From assembly GCF_947500655.1 (NCBI RefSeq), contig NZ_CANMSK010000003.1, forward strand, positions 186,001 to 250,000: a stretch of DNA of 64,000 bases, written 5' to 3'. The notes below the pieces were generated by a model, which saw only the letters and a program-made list of their open reading frames with translations, searched no databases and was not told where the DNA came from. The DNA is from an uncultured Psychrosphaera sp. Its GTDB lineage: Bacteria; Pseudomonadota; Gammaproteobacteria; Enterobacterales; Alteromonadaceae. Both the position numbers and the translations under genes were made by a program. Numbering within the stretch: position 1 is the first letter of the stretch; each line of letters begins with the position of its first letter. Positions 27,115 through 36,795 of the stretch are shown in pieces.

Positions 27115-28737
27115 GTGAACAAATTTAAAAATTTAAGTGTATTTATTAAAATTAATGTCATTACTGTTATCGCTATGTTCGCGTTAATAGTGGTATTAAT
27201 CTTAAATGCATCAGCTATCAGTGAAAATAATAAAAGTTTAGATGAACTCAAAGATAAACGTTATCTTATTGCTCAGTATTCAACAGCCAATTCTTTTATT
27301 ATCAACCGCATCGATGAACTCTACACTCAAGCTGTATCATTTGGTGATGAAGATCTAATCACTGCAGCTGGCGAACAATACAATCTATTAATCAACAATA
27401 TTGAAAAAATTGAAGCACTCGACAATGCCTCTAACACTAAACTACTTGAAAAATTTAAAGCCGACCTTAATAGTTATAATCAAACTGCAGTTGAAATCGT
27501 AAAAGGCTTTATTAATGAATCATTAGATTTTTCAATTATCCAAGAAAAATCAAAAATTAAAGCTGACTTATACGGAAGCATTAATACAGCGTTAGACGAA
27601 TATAAAATGAATTCTGACGACCTATATTCAAAAATGGCTAACGACGCTAAAACTCGCTCTCAAAATGCAATTAATAACAGTCTTATTATTTCAATCACAC
27701 TTACCATACTAATTATCATATTAGGCTATGTTATTGGTGCTAACATCCGGAAAGCGGCATCAGATGCAGCTTGCACATTAGGTGAATTGGCTAACGGCGA
27801 TGGTGACTTAAAGTCTCGTTTGAATGTAGAAAGTGAAGATGAAATTGGTCAACTAGCGAAAAACTTTAATAAGTTCATGGAGCTATTACGCGGTGCGATT
27901 AGTGATGTTATGTCGGTTGTTCAGCCGTTACTTGATAACTCAACTCGCCTTATCCAACGCATGGAAACTGCTGAAGCATCTATGCATAAACAAAGCGAAG
28001 ACTCAGAGCTTGTAAGCCAATCAATGCAAGAGATGCATCATAGCGTAAATGAAATATCTAATTCTGCTGCATTAGCATCGCAAGCAACAAGCGATGCTGA
28101 AATAGAAGCGCAACAAAGTTTAGAGATTTTAAGTAAGTCGATGGCTGCATCGCAAGCATTAAATATTGAAATCAAAGGTGCATCATCTGTTATTCACAAA
28201 CTTGCAGAAGATACTCAAAACGTAAATACAATATTAGATGTGATCACAGCTATTGCGGCGCAAACTAACTTATTAGCACTTAATGCAGCAATTGAAGCGG
28301 CACGTGCTGGTGAACATGGACGAGGTTTTGCGGTTGTTGCTGATGAAGTTCGAGGTTTAGCTTCAAGAACATCTAAATCGACTACTGAAATTCGTGAATT
28401 ATTAACCGCATTAACAGAAGCTGCAACTGCATCGGTTGATTCTATGGAAAGCGCAAGTGCTCAAGCAGAACGCAATGAAGAATACGCGGCCCAAACTGGT
28501 GAGTCTGTTCAAAAAATTGCAGAGCACATTAATACAATCAATGGCATGAACACACAAGTAGCTACCGCAACTGAAGAACAAACAGCTGTAGCGACGACCG
28601 TTATTGAAAATGTAAACGATATGAATACATCTATTAGCTCAACATTAGAAGCTTTAGGTGGTATCAGAGATGTATCAAGTAACTTACATACATTGTCGGA
28701 TGACTTGTTAGAAGCCGCGTCTAAATTTAAACTGTAG
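27115..28737 (+). CDS. Methyl-accepting chemotaxis protein
   Basis: Inner-membrane chemoreceptor. The 540-aa product has TM1 (about 9-31), a periplasmic helical-bundle sensor of about 155 residues (32-186), TM2 (about 187-209), a HAMP region ('[28 protein letters not shown]', cited by its ends [11 protein letters not shown] and [11 protein letters not shown]) and the signalling domain. The hairpin tip reads '[20 protein letters not shown]' then '[14 protein letters not shown]'. Start is GTG with GAGGG six bases upstream. The ligand cannot be inferred; no che genes lie nearby. Single gene with a terminator. Confidence 0.94.
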   Translation: MNKFKNLSVFIKINVITVIAMFALIVVLILNASAISENNKSLDELKDKRYLIAQYSTANSFIINRIDELYTQAVSFGDEDLITAAGEQYNLLINNIEKIEALDNASNTKLLEKFKADLNSYNQTAVEIVKGFINESLDFSIIQEKSKIKADLYGSINTALDEYKMNSDDLYSKMANDAKTRSQNAINNSLIISITLTILIIILGYVIGANIRKAASDAACTLGELANGDGDLKSRLNVESEDEIGQLAKNFNKFMELLRGAISDVMSVVQPLLDNSTRLIQRMETAEASMHKQSEDSELVSQSMQEMHHSVNEISNSAALASQATSDAEIEAQQSLEILSKSMAASQALNIEIKGASSVIHKLAEDTQNVNTILDVITAIAAQTNLLALNAAIEAARAGEHGRGFAVVADEVRGLASRTSKSTTEIRELLTALTEAATASVDSMESASAQAERNEEYAAQTGESVQKIAEHINTINGMNTQVATATEEQTAVATTVIENVNDMNTSISSTLEALGGIRDVSSNLHTLSDDLLEAASKFKL

Positions 28738-28778
28738 CAAGTACTCTCTGTTAAGTTAAAGAAATAGCTTATTCAATG

Positions 28779-28804
28779 AAAGACCACTTATGTGGTCTTT
28801 TTTA
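28779..28804 (+). terminator. Rho-independent terminator of the chemoreceptor gene
   Basis: 9-bp stem AAAGACCAC / GTGGTCTTT with a TTAT loop, then TTTT. Confidence 0.88.
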
Positions 28805-28927
28805 TGCTTAGAAATTATATATACCGATGTAAGCAAGTATTGAATTTAACGTTTGATGCTCACTAAAGTAATTTGCTAGAATCCCCTGCATTAAACATCC
28901 CGCATATTTATCACATTAGGAAGCCCA

Positions 28928-30031
28928 ATGAGCTTAGCTAACTCGGTTTTAGCCGTAAATAACGACCTACCAATCATTACAGACCAAAAAGTTCATAGTG
29001 GCAAAGTTCGATCCGTGTACTGGTTAACAGCTGCGGATAGCAAACGACTGATTGAAAAAAATGGCTATAACGTCCAATCTGACGCGCCATTAGCAATTAT
29101 GGTGATAAGTGACCGTATCTCTGCATTTGATTGTATTTGGCATGGTGAGGGCGGAATTAAAGGCGTTCCAGGTAAAGGCGCAGCGTTAAATGCCGTATCT
29201 AATCACTGGTTTAAAATGTTTAAAGATAATGGTTTAGCCGACAGTCATATTTTAGATATTCCACATCCTTTTGTTTGGATAGTGCAAAAAGCCAAACCGG
29301 TAATGATAGAAGCGATTGCTCGTCAATATATTACAGGTTCTATGTGGCGTAGTTATGAAAAAGGTGAACGCGAGTTTTGTGGCATTCAACTACCTGAAGG
29401 CTTAACTAAAGATCAAAAGTTAGATGACATTCTAATTACGCCGTCAACAAAAGGCATATTAAAAGGTATTCCTAATGTGCCAGAAGTGGATGATGTAAAT
29501 ATAAGCCGTCAGGATATTAGCAATAATTTCAAAGCTTTCAATTTCTTAAACACAGCTGATGTTGATAAATACGAAGTATTATTGAAACAAGGGTTTAATT
29601 TAATCAGTGGTGCGTTAGCTGAATTAGATCAAGTCTTTGTAGATACCAAGTTTGAGTTTGGTTATGTAAAAGATGCAGCGGGTAATGACAAACTAATATA
29701 TATGGATGAAGTCGGCACACCAGACTCATCAAGAATTTGGGACGGCCCTAATTTTAGAAATGGTAAAGTGGTTGAAAACTCGAAAGAAGGGTTTAGACAG
29801 ATGCTGTTAAACCACTTCCCTGATCCAGATATTCTGTTAAACAAAAACAGAATGCAGGAACGTGAAGCGTTAGCACGTGATAATGCATTACCTGAAGAAG
29901 TAATAATGGACATATCGTCAACCTATATCAATATTGCTGAAAAGATCACAGGTAGCAAAATTGTATTATCTGACAATCCAAAACAAGAAGTGATTGATGT
30001 ATTAGCAGAGCGCTTTCAATTAATAAAATAA
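28928..30031 (+). CDS. purC: Phosphoribosylaminoimidazole-succinocarboxamide synthase, long form
   Basis: Purine synthesis step joining CAIR and aspartate with ATP. The 367-aa product is the long form found in Vibrio, Shewanella and relatives rather than the 237-aa E. coli type. SAICAR synthetase signatures are visible: '[13 protein letters not shown]' (nucleotide-binding strand pair), '[19 protein letters not shown]', '[19 protein letters not shown]', and '[16 protein letters not shown]' (catalytic acid region). Single gene; a hairpin follows. Confidence 0.95.
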   Translation: MSLANSVLAVNNDLPIITDQKVHSGKVRSVYWLTAADSKRLIEKNGYNVQSDAPLAIMVISDRISAFDCIWHGEGGIKGVPGKGAALNAVSNHWFKMFKDNGLADSHILDIPHPFVWIVQKAKPVMIEAIARQYITGSMWRSYEKGEREFCGIQLPEGLTKDQKLDDILITPSTKGILKGIPNVPEVDDVNISRQDISNNFKAFNFLNTADVDKYEVLLKQGFNLISGALAELDQVFVDTKFEFGYVKDAAGNDKLIYMDEVGTPDSSRIWDGPNFRNGKVVENSKEGFRQMLLNHFPDPDILLNKNRMQEREALARDNALPEEVIMDISSTYINIAEKITGSKIVLSDNPKQEVIDVLAERFQLIK

Positions 30032-30044
30032 ACTATGCCTAATA

Positions 30045-30081
30045 TTTGTCGTTTAAATAGGTAACTCCTTAAAACGACAAA
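30045..30081 (+). terminator. Hairpin downstream of purC
   Basis: Inverted repeat TTTGTCGTTT / AAACGACAAA with a 17-nt loop and TTTT after it; weaker than the next hairpin. Confidence 0.5.
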
Positions 30082-30092
30082 TTTTAAACAAT

Positions 30093-30124
30093 AAAAAAGG
30101 ATGCTATTAGCATCCCTTTTTTAT
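30093..30124. terminator. Bidirectional terminator between purC and DUF3718 gene
   Basis: Stem AAAAAAGGATGCT / AGCATCCCTTTTTT (one mismatch) with an ATT loop, ending in a T run on both strands. Confidence 0.88.
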
Positions 30125-30137
30125 CTATTTCTAGTTC

Positions 30138-30506
30138 TTATCGAGAAGCGATAGAGCTAGCAATTGAAGAATCTGCATGGCCACTTGTGTTAGCCCAATC
30201 TAAATCACCAGAAGCTGCAAAATGAGAAGCTGGCATACGCTTAACAATATAGCTACCAACACTTTCAGCTTTGTTTGTCATAGCATAACGAACTAAGTTT
30301 TCGCCACCACAAGAAATACCAGTATAAATATCACGTAATTTCATACCTGATTCTTTTAATTTTTTACGAAAACGAGATTTATTATCTGCTGCTACGTTTT
30401 CACAAATACCATTTAACGCATCTGCGCCCGCTGCTTGAGCTGTGTGAGTGAAAGAAGCTGATGCAAATCCAATTACTAAAGTTAATGCTGTGATTAATGT
30501 TTTCAT
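30138..30506 (-). CDS. DUF3718 family exported protein
   Basis: A 122-aa small exported protein. The N-terminus (MKTLITALTLVIGFASASF..AQA) is a signal peptide with a cleavage site near residue 25. The mature part 'ICENVAADNKSRFRKKLKE', 'YTGISCGGENLVRYAMTNKA' has the two conserved cysteines and the CGG motif of DUF3718, a family known mostly from Alteromonadales and Vibrionales. Function unknown. Single gene; the short Ser/Ala-rich C-terminus ('HADSSIASSIASR') is probably unstructured. Confidence 0.88.
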   Translation of the reverse strand: MKTLITALTLVIGFASASFTHTAQAAGADALNGICENVAADNKSRFRKKLKESGMKLRDIYTGISCGGENLVRYAMTNKAESVGSYIVKRMPASHFAASGDLDWANTSGHADSSIASSIASR

Positions 30507-30677
30507 CTTAAATCCCGTTTAATAAATTATTTAATTAGTGTTTAATAAATCTGATGTGTGCATTGTATTGATCAGCCTACAAAACGAACATAGGGAATCC
30601 CCTTATTTTGTTGTTTTAGATCAAATTTATTTAAAATTTTATGCGTTACTCTTTATTTTCTAACATAATTTATTTTT

Positions 30678-31571
30678 TTACTTTCTCACAACTGAAACGG
30701 GATCTAAGTGAATTAATATATCTGAATATGGGTATGCATCTTCCAAAGCGGCTTCTACATTATCGCTCACATCATGAGCATCCAGTAATATCAGATTATC
30801 ATCTAACTCAAGGTGCATTTGAATAAATACTGTACCACCGGATTGGCGAGTACGAATATCATGAACCCCTTTTACTAGTGGAATATTTTTAGCGATATGT
30901 ATGATCTTTTGCTCGTCTTCACTTGGTAACTCTTTATCCATTAATGATTGAACCGATTCTTTACCCACTAAATACGCACCGTAAAATAAGTATCCTGCAA
31001 TACAAATAGCAATCCATGAATCAATAGAGGCATAACCCAATTGAGTTAAATACAAAGCAACCAGAACGCCTACATTCATTAATAAGTCACCTTTATAATG
31101 AAGGCTGTCGGCTTTAATGGCGATAGAACTTGTACGTTTAAGTGCATAGGTTTGCACCACAACTAAAAGCAAAGTAATAAAAATACTAAAATAGATAGCC
31201 GCTAAACCTACTGAGATATTCTCAACATGATTAGGGTGAGAAAGCTGACCAACAGAATGAAATATTAATAGTAGTGCAGAGCCGGTAATAAATGCAGATT
31301 GAAATAAACCAGCTAATGACTCGGCCTTGCCATGGCCAAATCTATGATCATCATCGGCAGGTGTTAACGCATAACGTACAGCAAAAAAATTAACAACCGA
31401 GGCTGCAATATCAAATACAGAGTCAGTTAACGAAGCTAAAATACTGGCAGAGTCGGTATTTAACCAGGCATAACCTTTTACAAGTATCATAGAAAAGGCC
31501 GCAAAAATAGCAGCTGAGCTAGCAAAGCGAACCCAATAACTATATTCCTCGTTACCACTTTTATTTATCAT
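30678..31571 (-). CDS. fieF: Cation diffusion facilitator (FieF-like) metal exporter
   Basis: Inner-membrane proton-coupled exporter of Fe2+/Zn2+-type divalent metals. The 297-aa product has six TM segments and a C-terminal cytoplasmic domain. The transport-site residues of E. coli FieF are present: Asp50 and Asp54 in 'LTDSVFD', and the His/Asp pair in 'KADSLHYKGDLLMN'. 'DDDHRFGHGKAESLAG' is the family loop and 'GVHDIRTRQSGGTVFIQMHLE' the ferredoxin-like tail. Single gene, divergent from the aldo/keto reductase gene. Confidence 0.93.
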   Translation of the reverse strand: MINKSGNEEYSYWVRFASSAAIFAAFSMILVKGYAWLNTDSASILASLTDSVFDIAASVVNFFAVRYALTPADDDHRFGHGKAESLAGLFQSAFITGSALLLIFHSVGQLSHPNHVENISVGLAAIYFSIFITLLLVVVQTYALKRTSSIAIKADSLHYKGDLLMNVGVLVALYLTQLGYASIDSWIAICIAGYLFYGAYLVGKESVQSLMDKELPSEDEQKIIHIAKNIPLVKGVHDIRTRQSGGTVFIQMHLELDDNLILLDAHDVSDNVEAALEDAYPYSDILIHLDPVSVVRK

Positions 31572-31757
31572 CTCTTAAAACCAAGTAAAAACACATGTAC
31601 TATTCATGTATTAATTGTACTCTAGCCAGCTTTTTATACCAACTTTGATAAATCCGCTAAATTTATCCAGTTTGTATTATGGGCTTGTTTATCTTTCATT
31701 TTACGCAACGTTGCAAAAATGAGATAAACAGCCCCTAAATATTAAGGAATACCCTTT

Positions 31758-32735
31758 ATGCCTCATTCACGTTACCCATTATCTAAATTAATTTCACCAA
31801 ACAGTTCCATTGTTTTTGGTTGTATGGGTTTAGGTGGAAGTTGGGAAAGTAACCAAATTAGTGCTGAGGACATTCAACATGCACATCTAGCGGTAGATGC
31901 AGCACTAGATGCTGGCATAACACTGTTTGACCATGCCGATATTTATAGCCGAGGCAAAGCAGAAAAAGTATTTGGAGAAGTGTTAAAGCAACGCCCAGAG
32001 TTACGAGAGAAAATTAGCATTCAATCAAAATGTGGCATCCGCTTTCCCGATGAACACAACCCTCAGCAATACGACTTTTCACCGGAGTGGATTTTACAAT
32101 CTGTAGATAACAGCTTAAAGCAACTAAATACTGAGCAACTCGAGATATTACTGTTACACCGCCCAGATCCATTAATGGAGCCTGAACTCGTTGCAGAAAT
32201 ATTTGATAAGTTACAAAGCTCAGGAAAGGTAAAACACTTTGGTGTATCTAACATGCAACATCACCAAATGGCGTTTTTACAAGCCTCCTTATCTGAACCT
32301 TTAGTAGTGAACCAAGTAGAGCTAAGCCTTTCTCATTTAGCCTTTATAGAAGAAGGTGTCACAACTGGAAACTCAGGTGAGACCTTAGCCAACTATGGCG
32401 CTGGGACTTTAGAATATTGCCAATTAAATAACATCCAATTGCAATCTTGGGGAAGTTTATCGCAGGGCTTATTTTCTGGTGCTGATGTTTCTAATCAGCC
32501 ACAACATATTCAACAAACCGCCAAGTTAGTCGCTAAATTAGCGGCTGAATATCAGGTAAGTAAAGAAGCTATCGTCTTAGCCTGGTTAATGCGACACCCC
32601 GCAAAAATCCAACCCGTTATTGGCACTACAAATCCATCAAGAATTAAAAACTGTGCCCAAGCTGCAAACATACAATTAACCCGTAGCCATTGGTACGAGT
32701 TGTGGTTAGCAGCAAGAGGTAAGCAACTACCTTAA
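31758..32735 (+). CDS. Aldo/keto reductase, YdhF-like
   Basis: NADPH-dependent TIM-barrel oxidoreductase of 325 aa. Catalytic residues of the superfamily are visible: Asp58 and Tyr63 in 'FDHADIYS', Lys91 in 'SIQSKCGIRF' and His in 'EILLLHRPDPLM'. 'GKVKHFGVSNM' and 'VIGTTNPSRIKNCAQAA' (cofactor-binding 'GTT.P.RI') place it near E. coli YdhF. Physiological substrate unknown. Single gene convergent with a small membrane-protein gene. Confidence 0.93.
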   Translation: MPHSRYPLSKLISPNSSIVFGCMGLGGSWESNQISAEDIQHAHLAVDAALDAGITLFDHADIYSRGKAEKVFGEVLKQRPELREKISIQSKCGIRFPDEHNPQQYDFSPEWILQSVDNSLKQLNTEQLEILLLHRPDPLMEPELVAEIFDKLQSSGKVKHFGVSNMQHHQMAFLQASLSEPLVVNQVELSLSHLAFIEEGVTTGNSGETLANYGAGTLEYCQLNNIQLQSWGSLSQGLFSGADVSNQPQHIQQTAKLVAKLAAEYQVSKEAIVLAWLMRHPAKIQPVIGTTNPSRIKNCAQAANIQLTRSHWYELWLAARGKQLP

Positions 32736-32755
32736 CTTCTGATTTGATCATAATA

Positions 32756-32780
32756 AAAAGGCTCATTGAGCCTTTTTAAA
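32756..32780. terminator. Bidirectional terminator
   Basis: Stem AAAAAGGCTCA / TGAGCCTTTTT with almost no loop beyond T; on the minus strand it overlaps the stop codon of the small membrane-protein gene. Confidence 0.85.
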
Positions 32781-33126
32781 ATAACTTACGTTTACTCTCT
32801 AATGAATCAAGTACGGCTAACATAAAAGAAATTATGGCGGTTAAGTCATGGACTAGCCAATTATGGTGTAAGCCAGATTTCATAACTATAAAGCTAAACA
32901 AGACGGTCGGAACAATACAAGATATAAATTGAAACTTGGTAAATTTAAAGCCGATAAATTGAAAATATACAATCCCAACTCCTGTCCCTACTATGGAGGA
33001 AGTTAAATACGGGAAAATATTTTGAATATTCAGTTGGATACTAGATGAAATCAGCCCAATAGAAAAAAACACCGTAGTGAGCGTTAAAATATTAGTGACA
33101 AATCGTGCAGCAAGTTCTTTATTCAT
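32776..33126 (-). CDS. Hypothetical small integral membrane protein
   Basis: No family recognised. About 116 aa from the ATG at 33126, chosen because AGGT lies seven bases upstream; frames open from 33183 would add 19 residues without a ribosome site. It has four hydrophobic segments: 'ILTLTTVFFSIGLISSSI', 'SSIVGTGVGIVYFQFIG', 'FISCIVPTVLFSFIVM' and 'LTAIISFMLAVLD'. The C-terminus is short and basic (SKRKLF). Function unknown; it lies alone between convergent neighbours and the GreA/GreB-like gene. Confidence 0.6.
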   Translation of the reverse strand: MNKELAARFVTNILTLTTVFFSIGLISSSIQLNIQNIFPYLTSSIVGTGVGIVYFQFIGFKFTKFQFISCIVPTVLFSFIVMKSGLHHNWLVHDLTAIISFMLAVLDSLESKRKLF

Positions 33127-33224
33127 ATACATACCTAAATTAATTACATTAAAACAATAAGATATTGGTGCTCGAGCATCCATCTATCCATAGTTTTTTT
33201 CAGAGCCTAGTTTTAACAAAGTAA

Positions 33225-33746
33225 CTAGGCTATTGCCACAATTTCATAATCTATTTTTTTCCCACGTAAGGTTAGTGTTATTTCATCATCTAAATATTTA
33301 CCAATAACAAGTTTACCTAATGGCGATGAATCTGTGATCACGGTAATTAAATGACCGTTTTGTTTTAGCTTTAAACCGCCCATGGCAGGACCGAGTAAAA
33401 ACCAAGATCCATTATTGTTTACCTTGGTTTTAGAGCTAGAGTTATCATCACTGTCATTTTTTAATTGAATTAAACTGCCAAATTCAATTGGCTTCTCTGA
33501 CGTTATGATCACACCGGTTAACTTTTTCCATTGCAATAAAGCGAGTTTTAATTCAGCCACACGCTGACTTTGTCCATGAGCTAAATAAGAGGCTTCCAGT
33601 CCTACTGTATCGTATTGCGTTTCTGGTTTACTTTGCTCATGGGTTGCTAAATCTTTTGCATCATTAGCAGCACTGGTTGCAATGCTTAATGATTTGTCTA
33701 TTTCTTCTAATAAGGTATTTAGCAACTGCTGTTTATTTAGTTTCAT
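33225..33746 (-). CDS. GreA/GreB-family elongation factor-like protein
   Basis: A 173-aa protein. The N-terminal half is helical ('LLEEIDKSLSIATSAANDAK', 'VGLEASYLAHGQSQRVAELK'), standing where Gre factors have the coiled-coil finger. The C-terminal half has the FKBP-like Gre_C fold signature 'SPLGKLVIGKYLDDEITLTL'. A poorly conserved linker (about residues 96-110, Asp/Asn/Ser rich) joins them. The acidic finger-tip pair of GreA/GreB is not clear, so RNA-cleavage stimulation is doubtful; a Gfh/Rnk-like modulator of RNA polymerase is possible. It lies 9 bp after the LysR gene and is likely cotranscribed with it. Confidence 0.8.
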   Translation of the reverse strand: MKLNKQQLLNTLLEEIDKSLSIATSAANDAKDLATHEQSKPETQYDTVGLEASYLAHGQSQRVAELKLALLQWKKLTGVIITSEKPIEFGSLIQLKNDSDDNSSSKTKVNNNGSWFLLGPAMGGLKLKQNGHLITVITDSSPLGKLVIGKYLDDEITLTLRGKKIDYEIVAIA

Positions 33747-33755
33747 ATTTCTAAT

Positions 33756-34616
33756 TCAAAGGTGTGTTGGGTAAGATTTAACTTCTGGAAATAAATCTAA
33801 CGCCTGCTCTATCAGCTCAAGCTTCTGCCCTTTTGCTAAATAAATAGCACTAATATCCTGATGAAAAACCGGAGCATCCTCAACCTCAAACAATTGTTTT
33901 TGTTGAGTTAACTGAAAAGTCATAGGTTTAGGCAAATAAGCAGTTCCACCCGCTTCCAAAATATAATCCAAGGCAATTTTTGGCTGACTCATATAATGTT
34001 TAGCTTGATGCTGCTCACCTAAAAATATTCGATAACTATCATTAATCGACTCACCGTAATCAACTTTAACTAAATTTGGATACTTGTGGCTAGTTGTGGC
34101 CAATTTTGAGGTAGTCACTAAGTGCAAAGGGATTGAGGCGACTTTTCGAGTTTTAATTAAATCGACTGATGGCGGTTCAAACAAAAATCCAATGTCGGCT
34201 TTTCTATTTAAAATATCACTACGTAATTCTAACGGATTATAAATCCGAGTAAACAAACCCACATCATCAATATTACGATGAATTTTTTGCATCCAAGAAT
34301 GTAAGGCAATATCCCAAATAGACATCATAGCGCCAATAACCAATTGGCTAGATTGATGACGCGACATGCCAATATCTTGTTTGGTTTTTTGCCACATATC
34401 TAAAATGTCATTGGCATGCTCTATTAGCCGATGCCCTTCTGGTGTTAACTTTAATTGTTTGTGGGTTCGGTCAAATAAAGAAGCAGATAACTCTATTTCC
34501 AATTGTTTTATACGCGAACTAACAGCAGCCTGTGACAAACCAAGGTTTTCCCCAGCAATTCTAAAGTGAAGGGTTTCACTTACCTCCAGAAAAGTTCTTA
34601 ACAATTGAGTATTCAT
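33756..34616 (-). CDS. LysR-family regulator, HdfR-like
   Basis: Transcription regulator of 286 aa. The winged helix-turn-helix lies at residues 1-60 ('LLRTFLEVSETLHFRIAGEN', 'LSQAAVSSRIKQLE'), followed by a linker helix and a periplasmic-binding-like effector domain (about 90-286). 'FLEVSETLHF' and 'LVIGAMMSIWD' resemble HdfR, of which a second copy is encoded at 47527-48414. It diverges from the rimK operon (204 bp between start codons), which is a natural candidate target. Its GreA/GreB-like neighbour is downstream on the same strand. Confidence 0.88.
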   Translation of the reverse strand: MNTQLLRTFLEVSETLHFRIAGENLGLSQAAVSSRIKQLEIELSASLFDRTHKQLKLTPEGHRLIEHANDILDMWQKTKQDIGMSRHQSSQLVIGAMMSIWDIALHSWMQKIHRNIDDVGLFTRIYNPLELRSDILNRKADIGFLFEPPSVDLIKTRKVASIPLHLVTTSKLATTSHKYPNLVKVDYGESINDSYRIFLGEQHQAKHYMSQPKIALDYILEAGGTAYLPKPMTFQLTQQKQLFEVEDAPVFHQDISAIYLAKGQKLELIEQALDLFPEVKSYPTHL

Positions 34617-34820
34617 TTATATTTAGTCACTTATATATGTAGCACTGCATTGGCTTTACAGGTGTTGTGTATTAGACCTTTTTTTCATAACTATTATAAG
34701 TAAAAGGTTAATCAATATTTTTTATCAAACCGATAGAAATAATAAATTATATTAATTAAGTAATTATAGCTATCCTTAACTCATCAAATTAAATAATTAA
34801 TTAAACGTATTGGAATAACT

Positions 34821-35738
34821 ATGAAAATCGCAATTTTATCACGCAACAAAAACCTATATTCAACTAGAAGATTAAAAGAAGCAGCTGAAGCTTTAGGCCA
34901 CGAAGTAGACATTATTGATACTTTGCTTTGCTACATGGACATAACAAGTAGCAACCCTACTGTTAGATACCACGGGAAAGAGCTGCCAAAATACGATGCG
35001 ATAATTCCACGTATTGGTGCGTCTATTACTTTTTATGGTACTGCCGTAGCAAGACAGTTTGAAATGATGGGCACGTTTAACGTTAACGAATCTGTTGCGA
35101 TAAGCCGCTCACGTGACAAATTACGTTCTTTACAATTATTGTCTCGTAAAGGTGTTGGTCTACCAAGAACTGGATTTGCTAGCAAACCAGATAAAATTAA
35201 AGATTTAATCAAAAACGTTGGTGGCGCACCAGTTGTGATTAAATTACTGGAAGGCACACAAGGTATTGGCGTTGTATTAGCGGATACGGCAAAAGCAGCA
35301 GAAGCAATCATTGAAGCCTTTATGGGTCTAAAAGCCAACATCTTAGTACAAGAATTTGTAAAAGAAGCTGGCGGTGCTGACATTCGTTGTTTGGTAGTTG
35401 GCGGACGTGTTGTGGCAGCAATGAAACGTCAAGGTGCGGAAGGCGAATTCCGTTCAAACCTTCACCGCGGTGGCTCAGCTGAAGTTGTTAAGTTAACTAA
35501 AGCGGAGCGTGAAACAGCAGTAAACGCTGCTAAAATCATGGGGCTTGGTGTTTGTGGTGTTGATTTATTACAATCACAAAATGGTCCTATGGTAATGGAA
35601 GTTAACTCTTCCCCAGGTCTTGAAGGTATTGAGACTGCAACGGGTAAAGATGTTGCTAAAATGGTTATTCAATATATTGAAAAGAGCATAGCAACGACAC
35701 CAGCTTCAAGTGTTAATAAAACGAAAGGCCAAGGCTAA
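34821..35738 (+). CDS. rimK: RimK-type ATP-grasp glutamate ligase
   Basis: ATP-grasp enzyme that in E. coli adds glutamates to the C-terminus of ribosomal protein S6 and also makes poly-alpha-glutamate. The 305-aa product has the RimK N-terminal domain ('[20 protein letters not shown]', '[21 protein letters not shown]') and the ATP-grasp core. That core shows '[18 protein letters not shown]' (Lys and glycine loop), '[15 protein letters not shown]' and '[14 protein letters not shown]' (Mg-binding Glu/Asn). First of three tightly packed genes: an M14 deacylase starts 21 bp later and a RimB-like protease follows. Upstream is a divergent LysR regulator. Confidence 0.95.
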   Translation: MKIAILSRNKNLYSTRRLKEAAEALGHEVDIIDTLLCYMDITSSNPTVRYHGKELPKYDAIIPRIGASITFYGTAVARQFEMMGTFNVNESVAISRSRDKLRSLQLLSRKGVGLPRTGFASKPDKIKDLIKNVGGAPVVIKLLEGTQGIGVVLADTAKAAEAIIEAFMGLKANILVQEFVKEAGGADIRCLVVGGRVVAAMKRQGAEGEFRSNLHRGGSAEVVKLTKAERETAVNAAKIMGLGVCGVDLLQSQNGPMVMEVNSSPGLEGIETATGKDVAKMVIQYIEKSIATTPASSVNKTKGQG

Positions 35739-35759
35739 GATAAAGTTTAGGATTATAAG

Positions 35760-36791
35760 ATGGAAAATATTAAAATTGGCGAGTTTGAAATCGCCCCAGG
35801 CGAGTCTCGCCAAATAGAATTACAGGTTTCAAAGTTATACACCAATGCTCCAGTATCTTTACCTGTGCATATTTTTAGAAGTAAAAAAGAAGGACCTGTT
35901 GTTTTTGTAAGTGCAGCGGTTCACGGCGATGAACTTAATGGTATTGAGATCATTCGTCGTCTAATAAGCCAAAAGAACTTTAAAGTTACCTGCGGAACAT
36001 TAATCGTAGTTCCTATGGTTAATGTATATGGCGTTGTTACACAAAGCCGATATATGCCTGACAGACGCGACTTAAATCGTAGTTTTCCAGGTTCAGCTAA
36101 AGGTTCTTTAGCTGGACGTGTGGCACATATATTTATGACAGAGATCATTAAACATTGTGACTTTGGTATTGATTTACACACAGGTGCGATTCATCGCTCT
36201 AACTTGCCACAAATTAGAGCTGACTTGTCAGACGTGGAAGTAAAAGAGTTGGCAGAAGTATTTGGTGTAAGTGTGGTTTTGAATTCTGAAGTATTAGAAG
36301 GTTCTTTAAGAGAATCGGCTTTTGCCAGTGGCACCAAAGTATTGTTATACGAAGCTGGTGAAGCATTACGTTTTGATGAATTATCAATTCGAGCCGGTCT
36401 TAAGGGCATATTGAATGTATTACAACATTTAAAAATGATCCGTAAGCAAACGGCTAAAAAACGTAAAGTTGAACCTTTTATCGCGAATAACAGCAGTTGG
36501 ACTCGAGCCAATGCAAGCGGCATCGTAAGCAACTTAGTTGCCCTTGGCGATCATGTACAGAAGAACCAACTACTGGCTAAAATATGTGGCCCTTTTGGTG
36601 ACATATTAGGTGAAGTGCTTGCTACTCGTGGTGGTATTGTTATTGGTAAACAAAACATACCTTTGGCACAAGAAGGTGAAGCGATGTTCCATATTGCTAG
36701 CTTTGAAGAAGATCACGAAGACATCGCAGAGCAAATTGAAACAGCCAATGAGTTGTTATTGCCTGAAGATGAAGGTTTATTAAGAGGATAG
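35760..36791 (+). CDS. M14-family zinc deacylase (succinylglutamate desuccinylase/aspartoacylase-like)
   Basis: Zinc hydrolase of 343 aa, cleaving an amide next to a carboxylate in known relatives (AstE, aspartoacylase). The zinc ligands are His55 and Glu58 in 'VHGDELNG' and His140 in 'DLHTGAIH'; the catalytic glutamate is Glu198 in 'LYEAGEA'. Arginines in 'MPDRRDLNRSFPG' would hold the substrate carboxylate. The C-terminal part (about 240-330) is a beta-rich lipoyl-like extension ('ASGIVSNLVALGDHVQKNQ'). No signal peptide is seen, so it acts in the cytosol. Sits between rimK and the RimB-like gene. No arginine-succinyltransferase genes are nearby, so an amino acid catabolic role is less likely than a RimK-linked one (inference). 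Confidence 0.9.
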   Translation: MENIKIGEFEIAPGESRQIELQVSKLYTNAPVSLPVHIFRSKKEGPVVFVSAAVHGDELNGIEIIRRLISQKNFKVTCGTLIVVPMVNVYGVVTQSRYMPDRRDLNRSFPGSAKGSLAGRVAHIFMTEIIKHCDFGIDLHTGAIHRSNLPQIRADLSDVEVKELAEVFGVSVVLNSEVLEGSLRESAFASGTKVLLYEAGEALRFDELSIRAGLKGILNVLQHLKMIRKQTAKKRKVEPFIANNSSWTRANASGIVSNLVALGDHVQKNQLLAKICGPFGDILGEVLATRGGIVIGKQNIPLAQEGEAMFHIASFEEDHEDIAEQIETANELLLPEDEGLLRG

Positions 36792-36795
36792 AAAA

